DNA of 39,346 nt from the NCBI GenBank assembly GCA_016212185.1, contig JACRGX010000038.1, positions 1-39,346 of the forward strand, read 5' to 3'. Below are positions 17,206 through 25,069 of this stretch, in pieces. The position numbers and the translations under genes are program-made. The notes under the pieces were generated by a model, which was not told the origin of the DNA, made no database searches, and was given only the letters and a program-made list of their open reading frames with translations. The stretch comes from Nitrospirota bacterium (GTDB lineage Bacteria; Nitrospirota; Thermodesulfovibrionia; UBA6902; DSMQ01). Numbering within the stretch: the first letter of the stretch is position 1; each line of letters opens with the position of its first letter.

Positions 17206-18273
17206 ATGGATGAAATTAAAAAATTCAGGGAAGAAATCAACAACATTGATGCTCACATCGTTGATTTATTAAACAAACGCACGGAAATTGCCCTTGAGAT
17301 AGGAAAGACTAAAAAAGACAAGCAGATAACCCCTCACTCGCCTGACCGGGAGATGGAAATACTGAAAAGGCTTGAGCAGTTAAACCCCGGCCCCTTTCCC
17401 AACAGCGTCCTAAAGGCCATCTACAGGGAAATCTTCTCGGTGTCAATCTCATTGAGACAGCCTTTAAAAATAGCATACCTTGGACCTTCGGCAACCTTCA
17501 CGCATCTTGCAGCCCAAAGGCAGTTCGGCTTGCTGACCCAGTATAAACCTGAAAGCACTATTAAAGGGGTTTTTGAGGCGGTTGAAAGGGAGGAATGCCA
17601 TTACGGGGTAGTGCCGATTGAAAATTCCACGGCAGGGGTCGTCAACTATACATTAGACATGTTTATAGATTCTGAATTGAAAATTGCCTCTGAGATAATG
17701 CTTGAGGTATCACACAATTTATTATCCAAAACTGGCAAAAAATCAGACATTAAAAAAATTTACTCGTTCCCGCAGGCCACCACCCAGTGCAGGGGCTGGC
17801 TTGAGGAAAACCTCCCGGGCATACCTGTCATAGAGGAAATGAGCACTGCCGCCGCCGCTGAACGAGTTTCAAAAGATCCGGGCGCCGCGGCCGTTGCAAG
17901 CGAGCTTGCGGCAAGCATTTACAACCTTCAATTCGTTGAAAAGGGGATTGAAGACCGCAAATACAATTATACACGCTTCCTTATAATTGCAAAAAATTTC
18001 CCTGCCAAAACCGGAAAGGACAAGACATCAATCATGTTCTCAATTAAAGACAAGGCAGGCGCCCTTTACGCAATACTTAAACCATTTGCAAAACACAAAA
18101 TAAATCTTAAAAAGATTGAATCCAGACCCTCCAGAAGAAAGGCCTGGGAATATATCTTTTTCGTTGATATGGAAGGACATATAGAAGACAAAAAGGTCAA
18201 AAAGGCAATTGATGAAGTCAAAAAAGAATGCCTTTATCTGAAGGTGCTCGGCTCCTATCCGTCGGCGGATTGA
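17206..18273 (+). CDS. pheA: Bifunctional chorismate mutase / prephenate dehydratase (P-protein)
   Basis: A 355-residue fusion. Residues 1-88 are an AroQ-type chorismate mutase (MDEIKKFREEINNIDAHIVD, then ALEIGKTKK and PDREMEIL). Residues about 92-270 are prephenate dehydratase (IAYLGPSATFTHLAAQRQFG, VPIENSTAGVV, and the catalytic T256-R257-F258 in NYTRFLII). Residues about 280-355 are a C-terminal ACT domain (KAGALYAILKPFAKHKINL, ESRPSRRKAWEYIFF) expected to bind phenylalanine for feedback control. It converts chorismate through prephenate to phenylpyruvate. First gene of the aro cluster; hisC follows after 51 nt. Confidence 0.97.
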   Translation: MDEIKKFREEINNIDAHIVDLLNKRTEIALEIGKTKKDKQITPHSPDREMEILKRLEQLNPGPFPNSVLKAIYREIFSVSISLRQPLKIAYLGPSATFTHLAAQRQFGLLTQYKPESTIKGVFEAVEREECHYGVVPIENSTAGVVNYTLDMFIDSELKIASEIMLEVSHNLLSKTGKKSDIKKIYSFPQATTQCRGWLEENLPGIPVIEEMSTAAAAERVSKDPGAAAVASELAASIYNLQFVEKGIEDRKYNYTRFLIIAKNFPAKTGKDKTSIMFSIKDKAGALYAILKPFAKHKINLKKIESRPSRRKAWEYIFFVDMEGHIEDKKVKKAIDEVKKECLYLKVLGSYPSAD

Positions 18274-18322
18274 GAAACATTTGAACGATTCAAACAGTTT
18301 AAACCGTTCAAGCAGTTTAATT
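18274..18322. repeat. Degenerate 7-8 bp repeat in the pheA-hisC spacer
   Basis: Units such as GATTCAAACAGTTTAA and CGTTCAAGCAGTTTAA alternate through the whole spacer, and TTTGAACG near the left end is inverted relative to CGTTCAAG near the right end, so the spacer can fold. Related to the GTTCAAGC units inside cobA/hemD. Confidence 0.65.
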
Positions 18323-18324
18323 TC

Positions 18325-19407
18325 ATGGTAAATTCTCCTGAATACGTAAATACAATTAAGCCTTACGTCCCAGGCAAGCCGGTTGAAGAGCTTGAGCGGG
18401 AGCTCGGCATCAAGGGCGCCATAAAGCTTGCCTCCAATGAAAGCCCTCTGGGCCCCTCCCCGTCTGTGCTCAGGGCGCTGCGTCAGGCACTTAAGGGAAT
18501 CAACAGATATCCTGACGGAAGCTGTTATTACCTTAAAAACTCCCTCACAAAAAAACTTGGCGTATCTGCCGAAGAAATCATGCTCGGCAACGGCTCCAAT
18601 GAACTGATTGAGCTTGCGGTGCGGACGTTTCTTAACGCAGGGGATGAGGCGATAATGGCTCATCCGTCTTTTGTCGTCTATTCAATGATAACCCAGGCGG
18701 CAGGCGGGAAAAATGTAGTTGTTCCCCTCAAGGAGTGGCGTCACAATCTTGAGGCCATGGCCTCGCAGATAACAGAAAAAACAAAAATTATTTTTATTGC
18801 AAATCCGAACAACCCGACAGGCACCATCAATACAAAAGCCGAGATGGACGCCTTTATGAATAAGGCGCCCGAAGGCGTGCTTGTCGTGGTTGACGAGGCT
18901 TATTATGAATATGTCACATCCCCTGAATACGCTGACAGCATGAAGCATTTCAGGCAGGGGCGGGATATCTTGATACTCAGGACTTTTTCAAAGATTTACG
19001 GGCTTGCAGGGCTGAGAATCGGCTATGGCATTGCCAAGCCGTCATTAATTACAGAGATGAACAAAGTCCGCCAGCCGTTTAACGTCAATTCAATGGCCCA
19101 GAAGGCGGCGCTTGCATCCCTTGAAGATGAAAAACATATCTCAAAGGCAAAAAAAATTAATGAAAAAGGGAAAAAATATCTTTACAGGGAATTAAGGGCC
19201 TTGCAGTTTGATTTCGTACCTACCGAAACAAACTTTATATATGTTATTTTAAAAGATGACAGCGCCAGGCAATTATACGAAAAACTTTTACGCACGGGCA
19301 TTATTGTCAGACCCATGGGGCAAAGGGAAATCAGGGTGACAATAGGGCTGCCGGAGGAAAACAAGAAATTCATAGAAACACTTAAGAAAATTCAAAATGC
19401 AAATTGA
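18325..19407 (+). CDS. hisC: Histidinol-phosphate / aromatic aminotransferase (PLP fold type I)
   Basis: A 360-residue HisC-type enzyme. Visible motifs: LASNESPLGPSP near the N-terminus, LGNGSNELIEL for cofactor phosphate binding, ANPNNPTGT, VVDEAYYEY, the PLP Schiff-base lysine K223 in TFSKIYGLAGLRIGYG, and a C-terminal arginine region TGIIVRPMGQREIRVTIG. By sequence it is a histidinol-phosphate aminotransferase, but placement between pheA and aroF suggests it also (or mainly) transaminates phenylpyruvate and hydroxyphenylpyruvate, a dual use known for HisC-type enzymes in other bacteria. No other his genes are in the window. Confidence 0.93.
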   Translation: MVNSPEYVNTIKPYVPGKPVEELERELGIKGAIKLASNESPLGPSPSVLRALRQALKGINRYPDGSCYYLKNSLTKKLGVSAEEIMLGNGSNELIELAVRTFLNAGDEAIMAHPSFVVYSMITQAAGGKNVVVPLKEWRHNLEAMASQITEKTKIIFIANPNNPTGTINTKAEMDAFMNKAPEGVLVVVDEAYYEYVTSPEYADSMKHFRQGRDILILRTFSKIYGLAGLRIGYGIAKPSLITEMNKVRQPFNVNSMAQKAALASLEDEKHISKAKKINEKGKKYLYRELRALQFDFVPTETNFIYVILKDDSARQLYEKLLRTGIIVRPMGQREIRVTIGLPEENKKFIETLKKIQNAN

Positions 19408-19463
19408 AAAATTGAAAATTACGGAATTCCTTAATTTTTCATTTTTAATTTACAACTTTTAAT
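19395..19463. repeat. Heptad-type imperfect hairpin in the hisC-aroF spacer
   Basis: The left arm is AAATTGAAAAATTGAAAATTA, the loop contains CGGAATTCC, and the right arm (TTAATTTTTCATTTTTAATTT) is its near reverse complement. It begins within the last codons of hisC. The same build, with a TACGGAA loop, is found between tRNA genes at 39008-39078. Confidence 0.65.
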
Positions 19464-19481
19464 TTATAAATGGGGGAGACG

Positions 19482-20507
19482 ATGGATATTATAGTACTTG
19501 GACCTGGAGCAACGGATAAAAAAATTCAGCGGATAGTCAAGAAACTTGAAGATAAAGGCTTCACTGCCAATATTTCAAGGGGGACGGAACGGACCGTCAT
19601 CGGCGTAATCGGCGACACTTCAAAGATTACGGATGAGGAAAGCAGTGCTTTTGAATCCATGCCGGGCGTTGAAAAGGTCCTCCGCATTATTCAGCCTTAT
19701 AAGCTTGCAAGTAGGAGTTTTAAATCTGAAGACACGGCAATTAAAATCAACGGGCATGTGATTGGAGGCAAAAAAATACAGGTTATTGCCGGGCCCTGCG
19801 CAGTTGAGAATCTGCCTACGCTTTTGAAAACTGCTAAGGCAGTAAAAAAAGCCGGTGCGGCATTTATAAGAGGCGGGGCATACAAACCGAGAACTTCGCC
19901 CTACAGTTTTCAGGGGCTTGGAGAGGAAGGGCTCAGATACCTCGCAGAGGTAAAAAAACAGACCGGAATGCCGGTTGTTACAGAGATAATGGATCCCAGA
20001 GATATGGATGCAATCCTTCAATATGCCGATATCATCCAGATAGGGGCCAGAAACATGCAGAACTTCAGGCTGCTGCTTGAAGTAGGCTCTTATAATAAGC
20101 CTGTGCTTTTAAAAAGGGGTCTATGCTCAACCATCAAGGAGCTGCTTATGGCAGCAGAATATATCATGTCAAAAGGCAATAATAAGGTTATCCTATGCGA
20201 AAGAGGGATAAGAACCTTTGAAACAGAAACAAGGAATACGCTGGATTTAAGCGCCGTTCCTGTCTTAAAAGAACTTTCTCATCTGCCTGTCGTAGTGGAC
20301 CCGAGCCACGGCTCCGGCAAGCGGCATCTCGTTGCGCCTATGGCAAAGGCGGCTGTTGCAGCAGGCGCAGACGGACTGATAATTGAGGTGCATGCGCATC
20401 CTGAAAATGCATTGTCCGACGGAGAACAATCCCTGAAGCCTGAAAAGTTCAGGACCCTGATGAAAGAGCTAAAGGCGGTTGCAAAGGCTGTTGGAAGGGA
20501 AATCTAA
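19482..20507 (+). CDS. aroF: 3-deoxy-7-phosphoheptulonate synthase (DAHP synthase), Thermotoga-type with N-terminal regulatory domain
   Basis: First committed step of the shikimate pathway: PEP plus erythrose 4-phosphate. An ATG at 19470 is also in frame, but GGGGGAG at 19472-19477 is a good ribosome binding site for the ATG at 19482, giving [14 protein letters not shown] and 341 residues, as usual for this type. Residues 1-75 form the ferredoxin-like regulatory domain that binds Tyr/Phe in the Thermotoga enzyme. The TIM barrel follows with [60 protein letters not shown] and [17 protein letters not shown]. Part of the aro cluster, so likely feedback-inhibited by its products. Confidence 0.96.
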   Translation: MDIIVLGPGATDKKIQRIVKKLEDKGFTANISRGTERTVIGVIGDTSKITDEESSAFESMPGVEKVLRIIQPYKLASRSFKSEDTAIKINGHVIGGKKIQVIAGPCAVENLPTLLKTAKAVKKAGAAFIRGGAYKPRTSPYSFQGLGEEGLRYLAEVKKQTGMPVVTEIMDPRDMDAILQYADIIQIGARNMQNFRLLLEVGSYNKPVLLKRGLCSTIKELLMAAEYIMSKGNNKVILCERGIRTFETETRNTLDLSAVPVLKELSHLPVVVDPSHGSGKRHLVAPMAKAAVAAGADGLIIEVHAHPENALSDGEQSLKPEKFRTLMKELKAVAKAVGREI

Positions 20508-20593
20508 GTTGCAATTGATGGTGTATTTTAATGATAACCACACAACAGCATATATGCCATTAGGCAATAAATACAATGTCTAAATGAAGAACA

Positions 20594-20611
20594 CTGTCGC
20601 AAGTTGCAGGG
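20594..20611. repeat. Short hairpin copy (CTGTCGC-AA-GTTGCAG type)
   Basis: Near-identical to the hairpin at 37621-37640 (sharing GCAAGTT and CAGGG) and related to the one at 20724-20741. It lies just before the REP pair at 20640, so this REP pair is bracketed by two copies of the small hairpin. Confidence 0.5.
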
Positions 20612-20639
20612 TATCAGAAAGATAAGTGGTTATTTTGTT

Positions 20640-20711
20640 GTCATTCCCGCTTGTCGGGAATCTTTCTGCTTTTTGAGGGCAACAAAATGATTCTGGACAA
20701 GCCAGAATGAC
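20640..20711. repeat. REP/BIME-like paired hairpin before tyrA
   Basis: The left hairpin is GTCATTCCCG...CGGGAATC, the right is GATTCTGG...CCAGAATGAC. Both stems differ from the 9518 copy by paired changes. The loop between the arms is longer and contains GTTG/CAAC bases. Confidence 0.85.
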
Positions 20712-20723
20712 AGACCGAGCAAC

Positions 20724-20741
20724 CCTGTATCAAGATACAGG
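20724..20741. repeat. Perfect hairpin CCTGTATC-AA-GATACAGG just upstream of tyrA
   Basis: An 8-bp perfect stem with a 2-base loop, 18 nt before the tyrA ATG and 12 nt after the REP pair. A second copy (CCTGTAGC-AA-GTTACAGG, still fully pairable) stands in the same position relative to a REP arm and to the rlmB gene at 37621-37640. Confidence 0.7.
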
Positions 20742-20759
20742 AAATTGCCAAGTTACACT

Positions 20760-21629
20760 ATGAATGAAATAAATTTCAAACGTGTTGCCATCATCGGGGT
20801 CGGGCTTATCGGCGGCTCGTTTGCACTCGCCCTTAAAAAATACGGATTCACCGGCAAAATTGCAGGAACCGGCAGAAAAAAAGAAAATCTCGTCCGGGCC
20901 AAGGGAAGAGGACTGATTGACGAATATTCCACATCTGCTTCAGAAACTGTTTCTGATGCGGATTTGATTGTGCTTTCAACCCCGGTCGGGCAGTTTCAGG
21001 ATATCTTTAAAACCATCAGAAAAAACATAAAGGCAGGCGCAATCGTCACTGACGTCGGGAGCGTCAAGGCAGAAGCGATAAAAATACTTAAGCCCCTCAT
21101 GCCCCCGGGCGTGAGTTTTGTCGGCAGTCATCCTATTGCAGGCAAAGAAAGCTCAGGCATTGATAATGCAGCGCCTGATATCTTTAAAGGCGCGCGCTGT
21201 ATTATTACTCCTGCGCCGGATACAGATAAGAGTTCTCTGGAAAAGATCCTTGCCCTCTGGACTGCGCTCGGCTCCAAGACATCGCTGATGAGCCCGGAGC
21301 AGCATGACTGGATTTTTGCCGCAACAAGCCATCTGCCTCATGTAATTGCCTACGCCCTCATAAATACTATTCTTGATTTAAACCAGAACACCCTGCCTCA
21401 CAGCGGCCCGAGTTTGAGAGATATGACAAGGATTGCGCTAAGCTCTCCTGAACTGTGGCGCGATATTTGCTTATACAACAAAGAAAACATACTTAAATCC
21501 CTTAATCAGTTTCTGTCTTCCATCATACACCTGAAAGAGCTTATTGAAAAATCCGACGCAGACGGCCTTGAGAAAGAATTTCAAAAAGCGCAGACAGGCC
21601 GGTGGCTCTTAGAAAAGGCAGCGCCTTGA
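20760..21629 (+). CDS. tyrA: Prephenate dehydrogenase
   Basis: A 289-residue enzyme making 4-hydroxyphenylpyruvate from prephenate, for tyrosine. The ATG at 20760 (MNEINFKRVAIIGVGL) is preferred over an in-frame TTG at 20745, which lies in repeat-derived sequence. Rossmann motif IGVGLIGGSFALALKKYG at residues about 10-28; the NAD-linked segment VSDADLIVLSTPVG; the catalytic histidine region VGSHPIAGKESSG; and AATSHLPHVIAYAL in the helical C-terminal domain. There is no ACT domain. Its stop overlaps the start of aroA (TTGA), implying coupled translation. Confidence 0.95.
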   Translation: MNEINFKRVAIIGVGLIGGSFALALKKYGFTGKIAGTGRKKENLVRAKGRGLIDEYSTSASETVSDADLIVLSTPVGQFQDIFKTIRKNIKAGAIVTDVGSVKAEAIKILKPLMPPGVSFVGSHPIAGKESSGIDNAAPDIFKGARCIITPAPDTDKSSLEKILALWTALGSKTSLMSPEQHDWIFAATSHLPHVIAYALINTILDLNQNTLPHSGPSLRDMTRIALSSPELWRDICLYNKENILKSLNQFLSSIIHLKELIEKSDADGLEKEFQKAQTGRWLLEKAAP

Positions 21630-22948
21630 ATGTTATTAAAATAACAAATAAGGGCGCCCTGAGCGGTGAAATTGCAGCGCCGCCAGATAAGTCCATCTCC
21701 CACAGGGCTGTCATCCTTGCAGCCATTGCCGACGGCAAAAGCTCAATAAAAAACTTCCTTGCAGCCGAGGACCCTTTGCGGACGGTTGAGGCCTTCCGCC
21801 GGATGGAAATTGAAATAGAAGTGGCAAAGTGGCAAAGTGACAAAGTGGCAAAGCGGCAGGGAACAGCAGATTTGATAATTCACGGCAGGGGATTAATGGG
21901 TTTAACGGCGCCCAACGGCGTCATAGGCTGCGGTAATTCAGGGACCACAATGAGACTTTTGTGCGGCGTGCTTGCCGGTCAGCCGTTTTCCGTAACACTT
22001 ACAGGAGATGCCTCTTTAAGCAAAAGACCCATGCAGAGAATCATCACCCCCTTGACAGAGATGGGCGCAAAGATTACCTCGCAGGCAAAGGGCTGTCCGC
22101 CTCTTAACGTTGCGGGCGGCAGTGTGAAGCCTATTAGTTATAAATCCCCGGTAGCAAGCGCGCAGGTCAAATCCGCAGTCCTGCTTGCAGGGCTTTACGG
22201 CAACGGTATTACATCGGTCCTTGAGCCTGACCGTTCAAGAGACCATACTGAGAGGATGCTTGGCGCTGCAGGCGTTGAGATTAAAATTAAAAACCTTGAA
22301 GTAAGTGTCAAAGGCAGGGCGCATCTTAAACCAATAGATATTACTGTGCCCGGAGATTTTTCCTCTGCCGCATTTTTTATTGCGGCAGGCGCTGTGGTCC
22401 CGGGCTCTGAGATTTTAATCAGAAACGTAGGCGTCAATCCAACCAGGACAGGGCTCCTTGAAATCTTAAAATTGATGGGCGCCAGGATAGAAATCAAGAA
22501 CGAACATGAAGTATCAGGTGAGCCGGTTGCAGACTTGCAGGTAAGATACGCCCCTCTTACAGGCATTGCAATCGGAGGCGGGTTAATTCTCAGGGCCATT
22601 GACGAATTCCCCATCCTGTGCGCTGCGGCATCGCTGGCCTCCGGGACTACAACAATAACAGGCGCCCGGGAATTAAGGGTAAAAGAGTCGGACAGAATTA
22701 AGTCAATGGCTGAAGGGCTGAAAAAAATTGGCGCAGGGGTGGAAGAACTTGAAGACGGCATTATAATTCACGGCAAGGAGAGGCTTCTGCCTGCAACCCT
22801 TCAGAGTTACGGCGACCACAGAGTTGCAATGGCAATGGCAATAGCCGGGCTCATGACTCAGGGAGAAACTATTGTTGAGGATTCAGACTGCATAAATACT
22901 TCATTCCCCGGTTTTATGGAGATGTTAAACAGACTGCAGATGGTTTGA
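21626..22948 (+). CDS. aroA: 3-phosphoshikimate 1-carboxyvinyltransferase (EPSP synthase)
   Basis: Transfers enolpyruvyl from PEP to shikimate 3-phosphate. The TTG at 21626, overlapping the tyrA stop as TTGA, gives 440 residues starting at the usual family position (MNVIKITNKGALSGEI); a GTG at 21602 is an alternative that adds 8 residues. Motifs: PPDKSISHRAVILAA, GNSGTTMRLLCGVLAG, LTGDASLSKRPM, ARELRVKESDRI, SYGDHRVAMAMA. Oddity: residues about 66-79 (VAKWQSDKVAKRQG) are encoded by five 8-bp tandem units (21821-21860) and form an extra surface segment between FRRMEIEIE and DLIIHGRGL, where typical family members have only a short loop. The reading frame is kept. Last of the aro genes in this cluster. 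Confidence 0.95.
   Translation: MNVIKITNKGALSGEIAAPPDKSISHRAVILAAIADGKSSIKNFLAAEDPLRTVEAFRRMEIEIEVAKWQSDKVAKRQGTADLIIHGRGLMGLTAPNGVIGCGNSGTTMRLLCGVLAGQPFSVTLTGDASLSKRPMQRIITPLTEMGAKITSQAKGCPPLNVAGGSVKPISYKSPVASAQVKSAVLLAGLYGNGITSVLEPDRSRDHTERMLGAAGVEIKIKNLEVSVKGRAHLKPIDITVPGDFSSAAFFIAAGAVVPGSEILIRNVGVNPTRTGLLEILKLMGARIEIKNEHEVSGEPVADLQVRYAPLTGIAIGGGLILRAIDEFPILCAAASLASGTTTITGARELRVKESDRIKSMAEGLKKIGAGVEELEDGIIIHGKERLLPATLQSYGDHRVAMAMAIAGLMTQGETIVEDSDCINTSFPGFMEMLNRLQMV
21821..21860. repeat. 8-bp tandem repeat inside aroA
   Basis: Five direct units: GTGGCAAA, GTGGCAAA, GTGACAAA, GTGGCAAA, GCGGCAGG. It is part of the coding sequence and encodes a charged insertion in a loop of EPSP synthase. 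Confidence 0.9.
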
Positions 22949-22978
22949 TGTAACATAATAAAAAATCAAACAATTTTC

Positions 22979-23010
22979 TTGACAATTACCTGCCTTTGAA
23001 TTAAATTCAA
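22979..23010 (+). promoter_or_regulatory. Candidate promoter with palindrome before the PAS sensor gene
   Basis: TTGACA (22979-22984), a 17-nt spacer and TAAATT (23002-23007). The perfect palindrome TTGAATT-A-AATTCAA (22996-23010) overlaps the -10 and could be an operator. It lies 58-89 nt before the sensor ATG and suggests that the gene has its own promoter inside the cluster. Confidence 0.5.
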
Positions 23011-23067
23011 TTTAGAGTTGCCGAGTCAGAAAAAACAGGGAAAACAAAATAACACAGTACAAATAAT

Positions 23068-24735
23068 ATGAGCCTGCGAACCAAATTTTTAACAGGAACT
23101 TTGGGGATGATAATCCTCTTAGGCGTTTTGGTGGTAATTTTTATCCAGACCATACTGGTACAAAAGCTTCCGCACAATTTTTTGCAGGCAGGAATTTCTA
23201 TATCCAGAGACATAATCAATGAAAGTGCTCATTACATAACAGAAGGCAATTTACTGGAGCTTCACAGAGGAATAATTTTACATAAAGATGCTCTGGATGA
23301 TATTAATTATATCTTTCTACTGGATGCGCGAGGAAATGTTATGGCGCATACTTTCAGAGAAACACTGCCTGATGAGCTGAAAAAAGCAAACATCCCTGAA
23401 CCGGGAGTAACACAAAGCATTAAATCCATCGTCTTTGAAAAAGAGAAGGTACTTGATATTGCATCTGTACGGGAAGGCGTCCCGGGGATTTTACATGTAG
23501 GAATCTCCGAAAAAAACATCGGGAAAACTATTTCCGATATTGTTTTATTGATTGTCGGGATACTTGCCGGTGTTTTAGTTCTGGGAGGGGGCATAGCAAT
23601 TGTCTTTGCCGCAAAGGTATCAAAACCGCTTTTCATCCTGACAAAAACTGCTGAAATGGTCGGAAGAGGCGATTTAGAGCACAAAGTCCCGGTCAGCACA
23701 AATGACGAGATTGGCACTCTGTCAGAGACTTTTAATAAAATGACCGGTGATTTAAAAAGCGCTAAGGAAGAGCTGATGAAGTTAAACACCGCGCTTGAAA
23801 CAAGCAATATTGAACTTACTATAACAAAAGAACGCCTGCTCCTTGAAAGAAACAGGGCGCAGGATTACCTTGATATCGTCGGCGTCATGATTGTAGTTAT
23901 TGATTCTGACCAGAATGTCAGCCTCATAAACAAATACGGGGCTAAACTTTTAGGGGATGAAGCGGATGAGATTATAGGACAAAACTGGTTTGACAATTTC
24001 ATCCCTGAGAGGATGCAAAGCGAAGTAAAGACAGTTTTTGAAAAATTAATGACCGGGAAAAGCGAATCGCTTGAATATTATGAAAATCCCGTCTTAACAA
24101 GGAGCGGGGAGGAGAAGCTTATCGCATGGCACAATGCCGTCCTGAAAGACGATTCAGGCAATATAGTCGGGACCCTCAGTTCCGGGGAGGACATAACCGA
24201 ACACAGAAAAATAGAGGATATCATAGCAAAGGCAAAGACAGAATGGGAAAGGACCTTTGACAACGCCGATGAATTCATCATACTTGTTGATAAGGATTTT
24301 ACAATAATCCGCTGTAATAAAGGCTTTACAAACCTTATTGGGAAACCGATAAAGACCATACCGGGGAACAAATACACTGTCATATTCCCGGCAGGGGCAG
24401 GCCTTGTAGAATTATGCAGACAGCACACGCAGACAGCCCCGATTTCAAAGCTGGAAATAAAAACAGAAACCGGGCAGTGGTTGTATGCAAGCTGCCACCC
24501 TGTTTTTGATGAGAAAAATGAGTTTCAGCACGCCATCATAATGCTTACCGACATTACTGAACTTAAGAAAGCACAGCAAGTGCTGACTACATCACAAAAA
24601 GAACTGGAGAAAAAGGTTGATGAGCTTGAGCGGTTTTATGAAGTTGCAGTTGACAGGGAGATTAAGATGAAGGAACTCAAGCAGGAGATTGCAAAATTGA
24701 GAATTAATTCTCATGACAAAGACTCAAAATCTTAA
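23068..24735 (+). CDS. Membrane sensor with HAMP and two PAS domains, no kinase domain
   Basis: A 555-residue protein: TM1 (residues about 8-31), an extracytoplasmic sensor of about 120 residues (ISRDIINESAHYITEGN, IFLLDARGNVMAHTF), TM2 (about 155-178), HAMP (about 180-232, SKPLFILTKTAEMVGRGDLE, TNDEIGTLSETFNKMTGDLK), coiled coil, PAS 1 (about 270-385, ending GTLSSGEDITEHRK), PAS 2 (about 390-505, ending IIMLTDITELKKA), and a C-terminal coiled coil ending RFYEVAVDREIKMKELKQEI. No H-box, N-box, GGDEF, EAL or other output domain is visible, and the reading frame ends cleanly. Proteins ending in this AVDRE-type segment often precede kinase modules, so this may be a stand-alone sensory partner or a kinase that has lost its catalytic part. 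It sits between aroA and cmk. Confidence 0.85.
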   Translation: MSLRTKFLTGTLGMIILLGVLVVIFIQTILVQKLPHNFLQAGISISRDIINESAHYITEGNLLELHRGIILHKDALDDINYIFLLDARGNVMAHTFRETLPDELKKANIPEPGVTQSIKSIVFEKEKVLDIASVREGVPGILHVGISEKNIGKTISDIVLLIVGILAGVLVLGGGIAIVFAAKVSKPLFILTKTAEMVGRGDLEHKVPVSTNDEIGTLSETFNKMTGDLKSAKEELMKLNTALETSNIELTITKERLLLERNRAQDYLDIVGVMIVVIDSDQNVSLINKYGAKLLGDEADEIIGQNWFDNFIPERMQSEVKTVFEKLMTGKSESLEYYENPVLTRSGEEKLIAWHNAVLKDDSGNIVGTLSSGEDITEHRKIEDIIAKAKTEWERTFDNADEFIILVDKDFTIIRCNKGFTNLIGKPIKTIPGNKYTVIFPAGAGLVELCRQHTQTAPISKLEIKTETGQWLYASCHPVFDEKNEFQHAIIMLTDITELKKAQQVLTTSQKELEKKVDELERFYEVAVDREIKMKELKQEIAKLRINSHDKDSKS

Positions 24736-24798
24736 AAAATTGAGTTTTAATATTTTATCAGTTTAAGATATAATGTTTTCAAGCAGTTCACCGTGTTC

Positions 24799-24818
24799 CC
24801 TGCCTGCCGGCAGGCAGG
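24799..24818. repeat. Perfect 20-bp palindrome (CCTGCCTGCC and its complement)
   Basis: CCTGCCTGCC is followed at once by its reverse complement GGCAGGCAGG, with no loop. Palindromes of this kind produce the recurrent spurious peptide LPAGRQ in several uncultivated lineages. No T-run follows, so it is not a standard terminator. Confidence 0.8.
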
Positions 24819-24929
24819 TCTTTGGTAAATATCCTTATTTATGCATAAAATTCCTTATTAATAAAGGTTCATTCGCAAAAAAGTTTAAAAAAACATTAAA
24901 CGATCAATTAACTCGTCCATGCTCGTCGT

Positions 24930-25006
24930 GTCATTCCGACTTGTTCGGAATCGTTCTTTTTTTAACTATCTGTATTTAAGAAGGATTCCAGACAAGCTGG
25001 AATGAC
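24930..25006. repeat. REP/BIME-like paired hairpin before cmk
   Basis: The left hairpin is GTCATTCCGA...TCGGAATC, the right is GATTCCAG...CTGGAATGAC, with paired differences from other copies. The two arms are separated by a T-rich loop. Confidence 0.85.
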
Positions 25007-25069
25007 ATATAAACATAGTTGAGCTTGATTAAAGTAGCTTTCAACTTAAATACGAAAGACGGTTAATAA

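Larger units (their letters stand above)
24736..25069. other. Gene-poor interval with palindrome and REP pair
   Basis: This 334-bp gap holds a TATAAT at 24769-24774 (no convincing -35), a perfect 20-bp palindrome at 24799-24818, an AT-rich stretch, and the REP pair at 24930-25006. A short reading frame at 24773-24979 is built from these repeats and is not a gene. Confidence 0.7.

Noticed and set aside
20745-20759. TTG start for tyrA
   Set aside because: It would add five residues (MPSYT) from repeat-derived sequence; the ATG at 20760 gives the usual family N-terminus.
24773-24979. 68-codon reading frame between the sensor and cmk
   Set aside because: It is built from the 20-bp palindrome (peptide LPAGRQ) and a REP arm, and its ATG lies in a TATAATG promoter-like string without a ribosome binding site.
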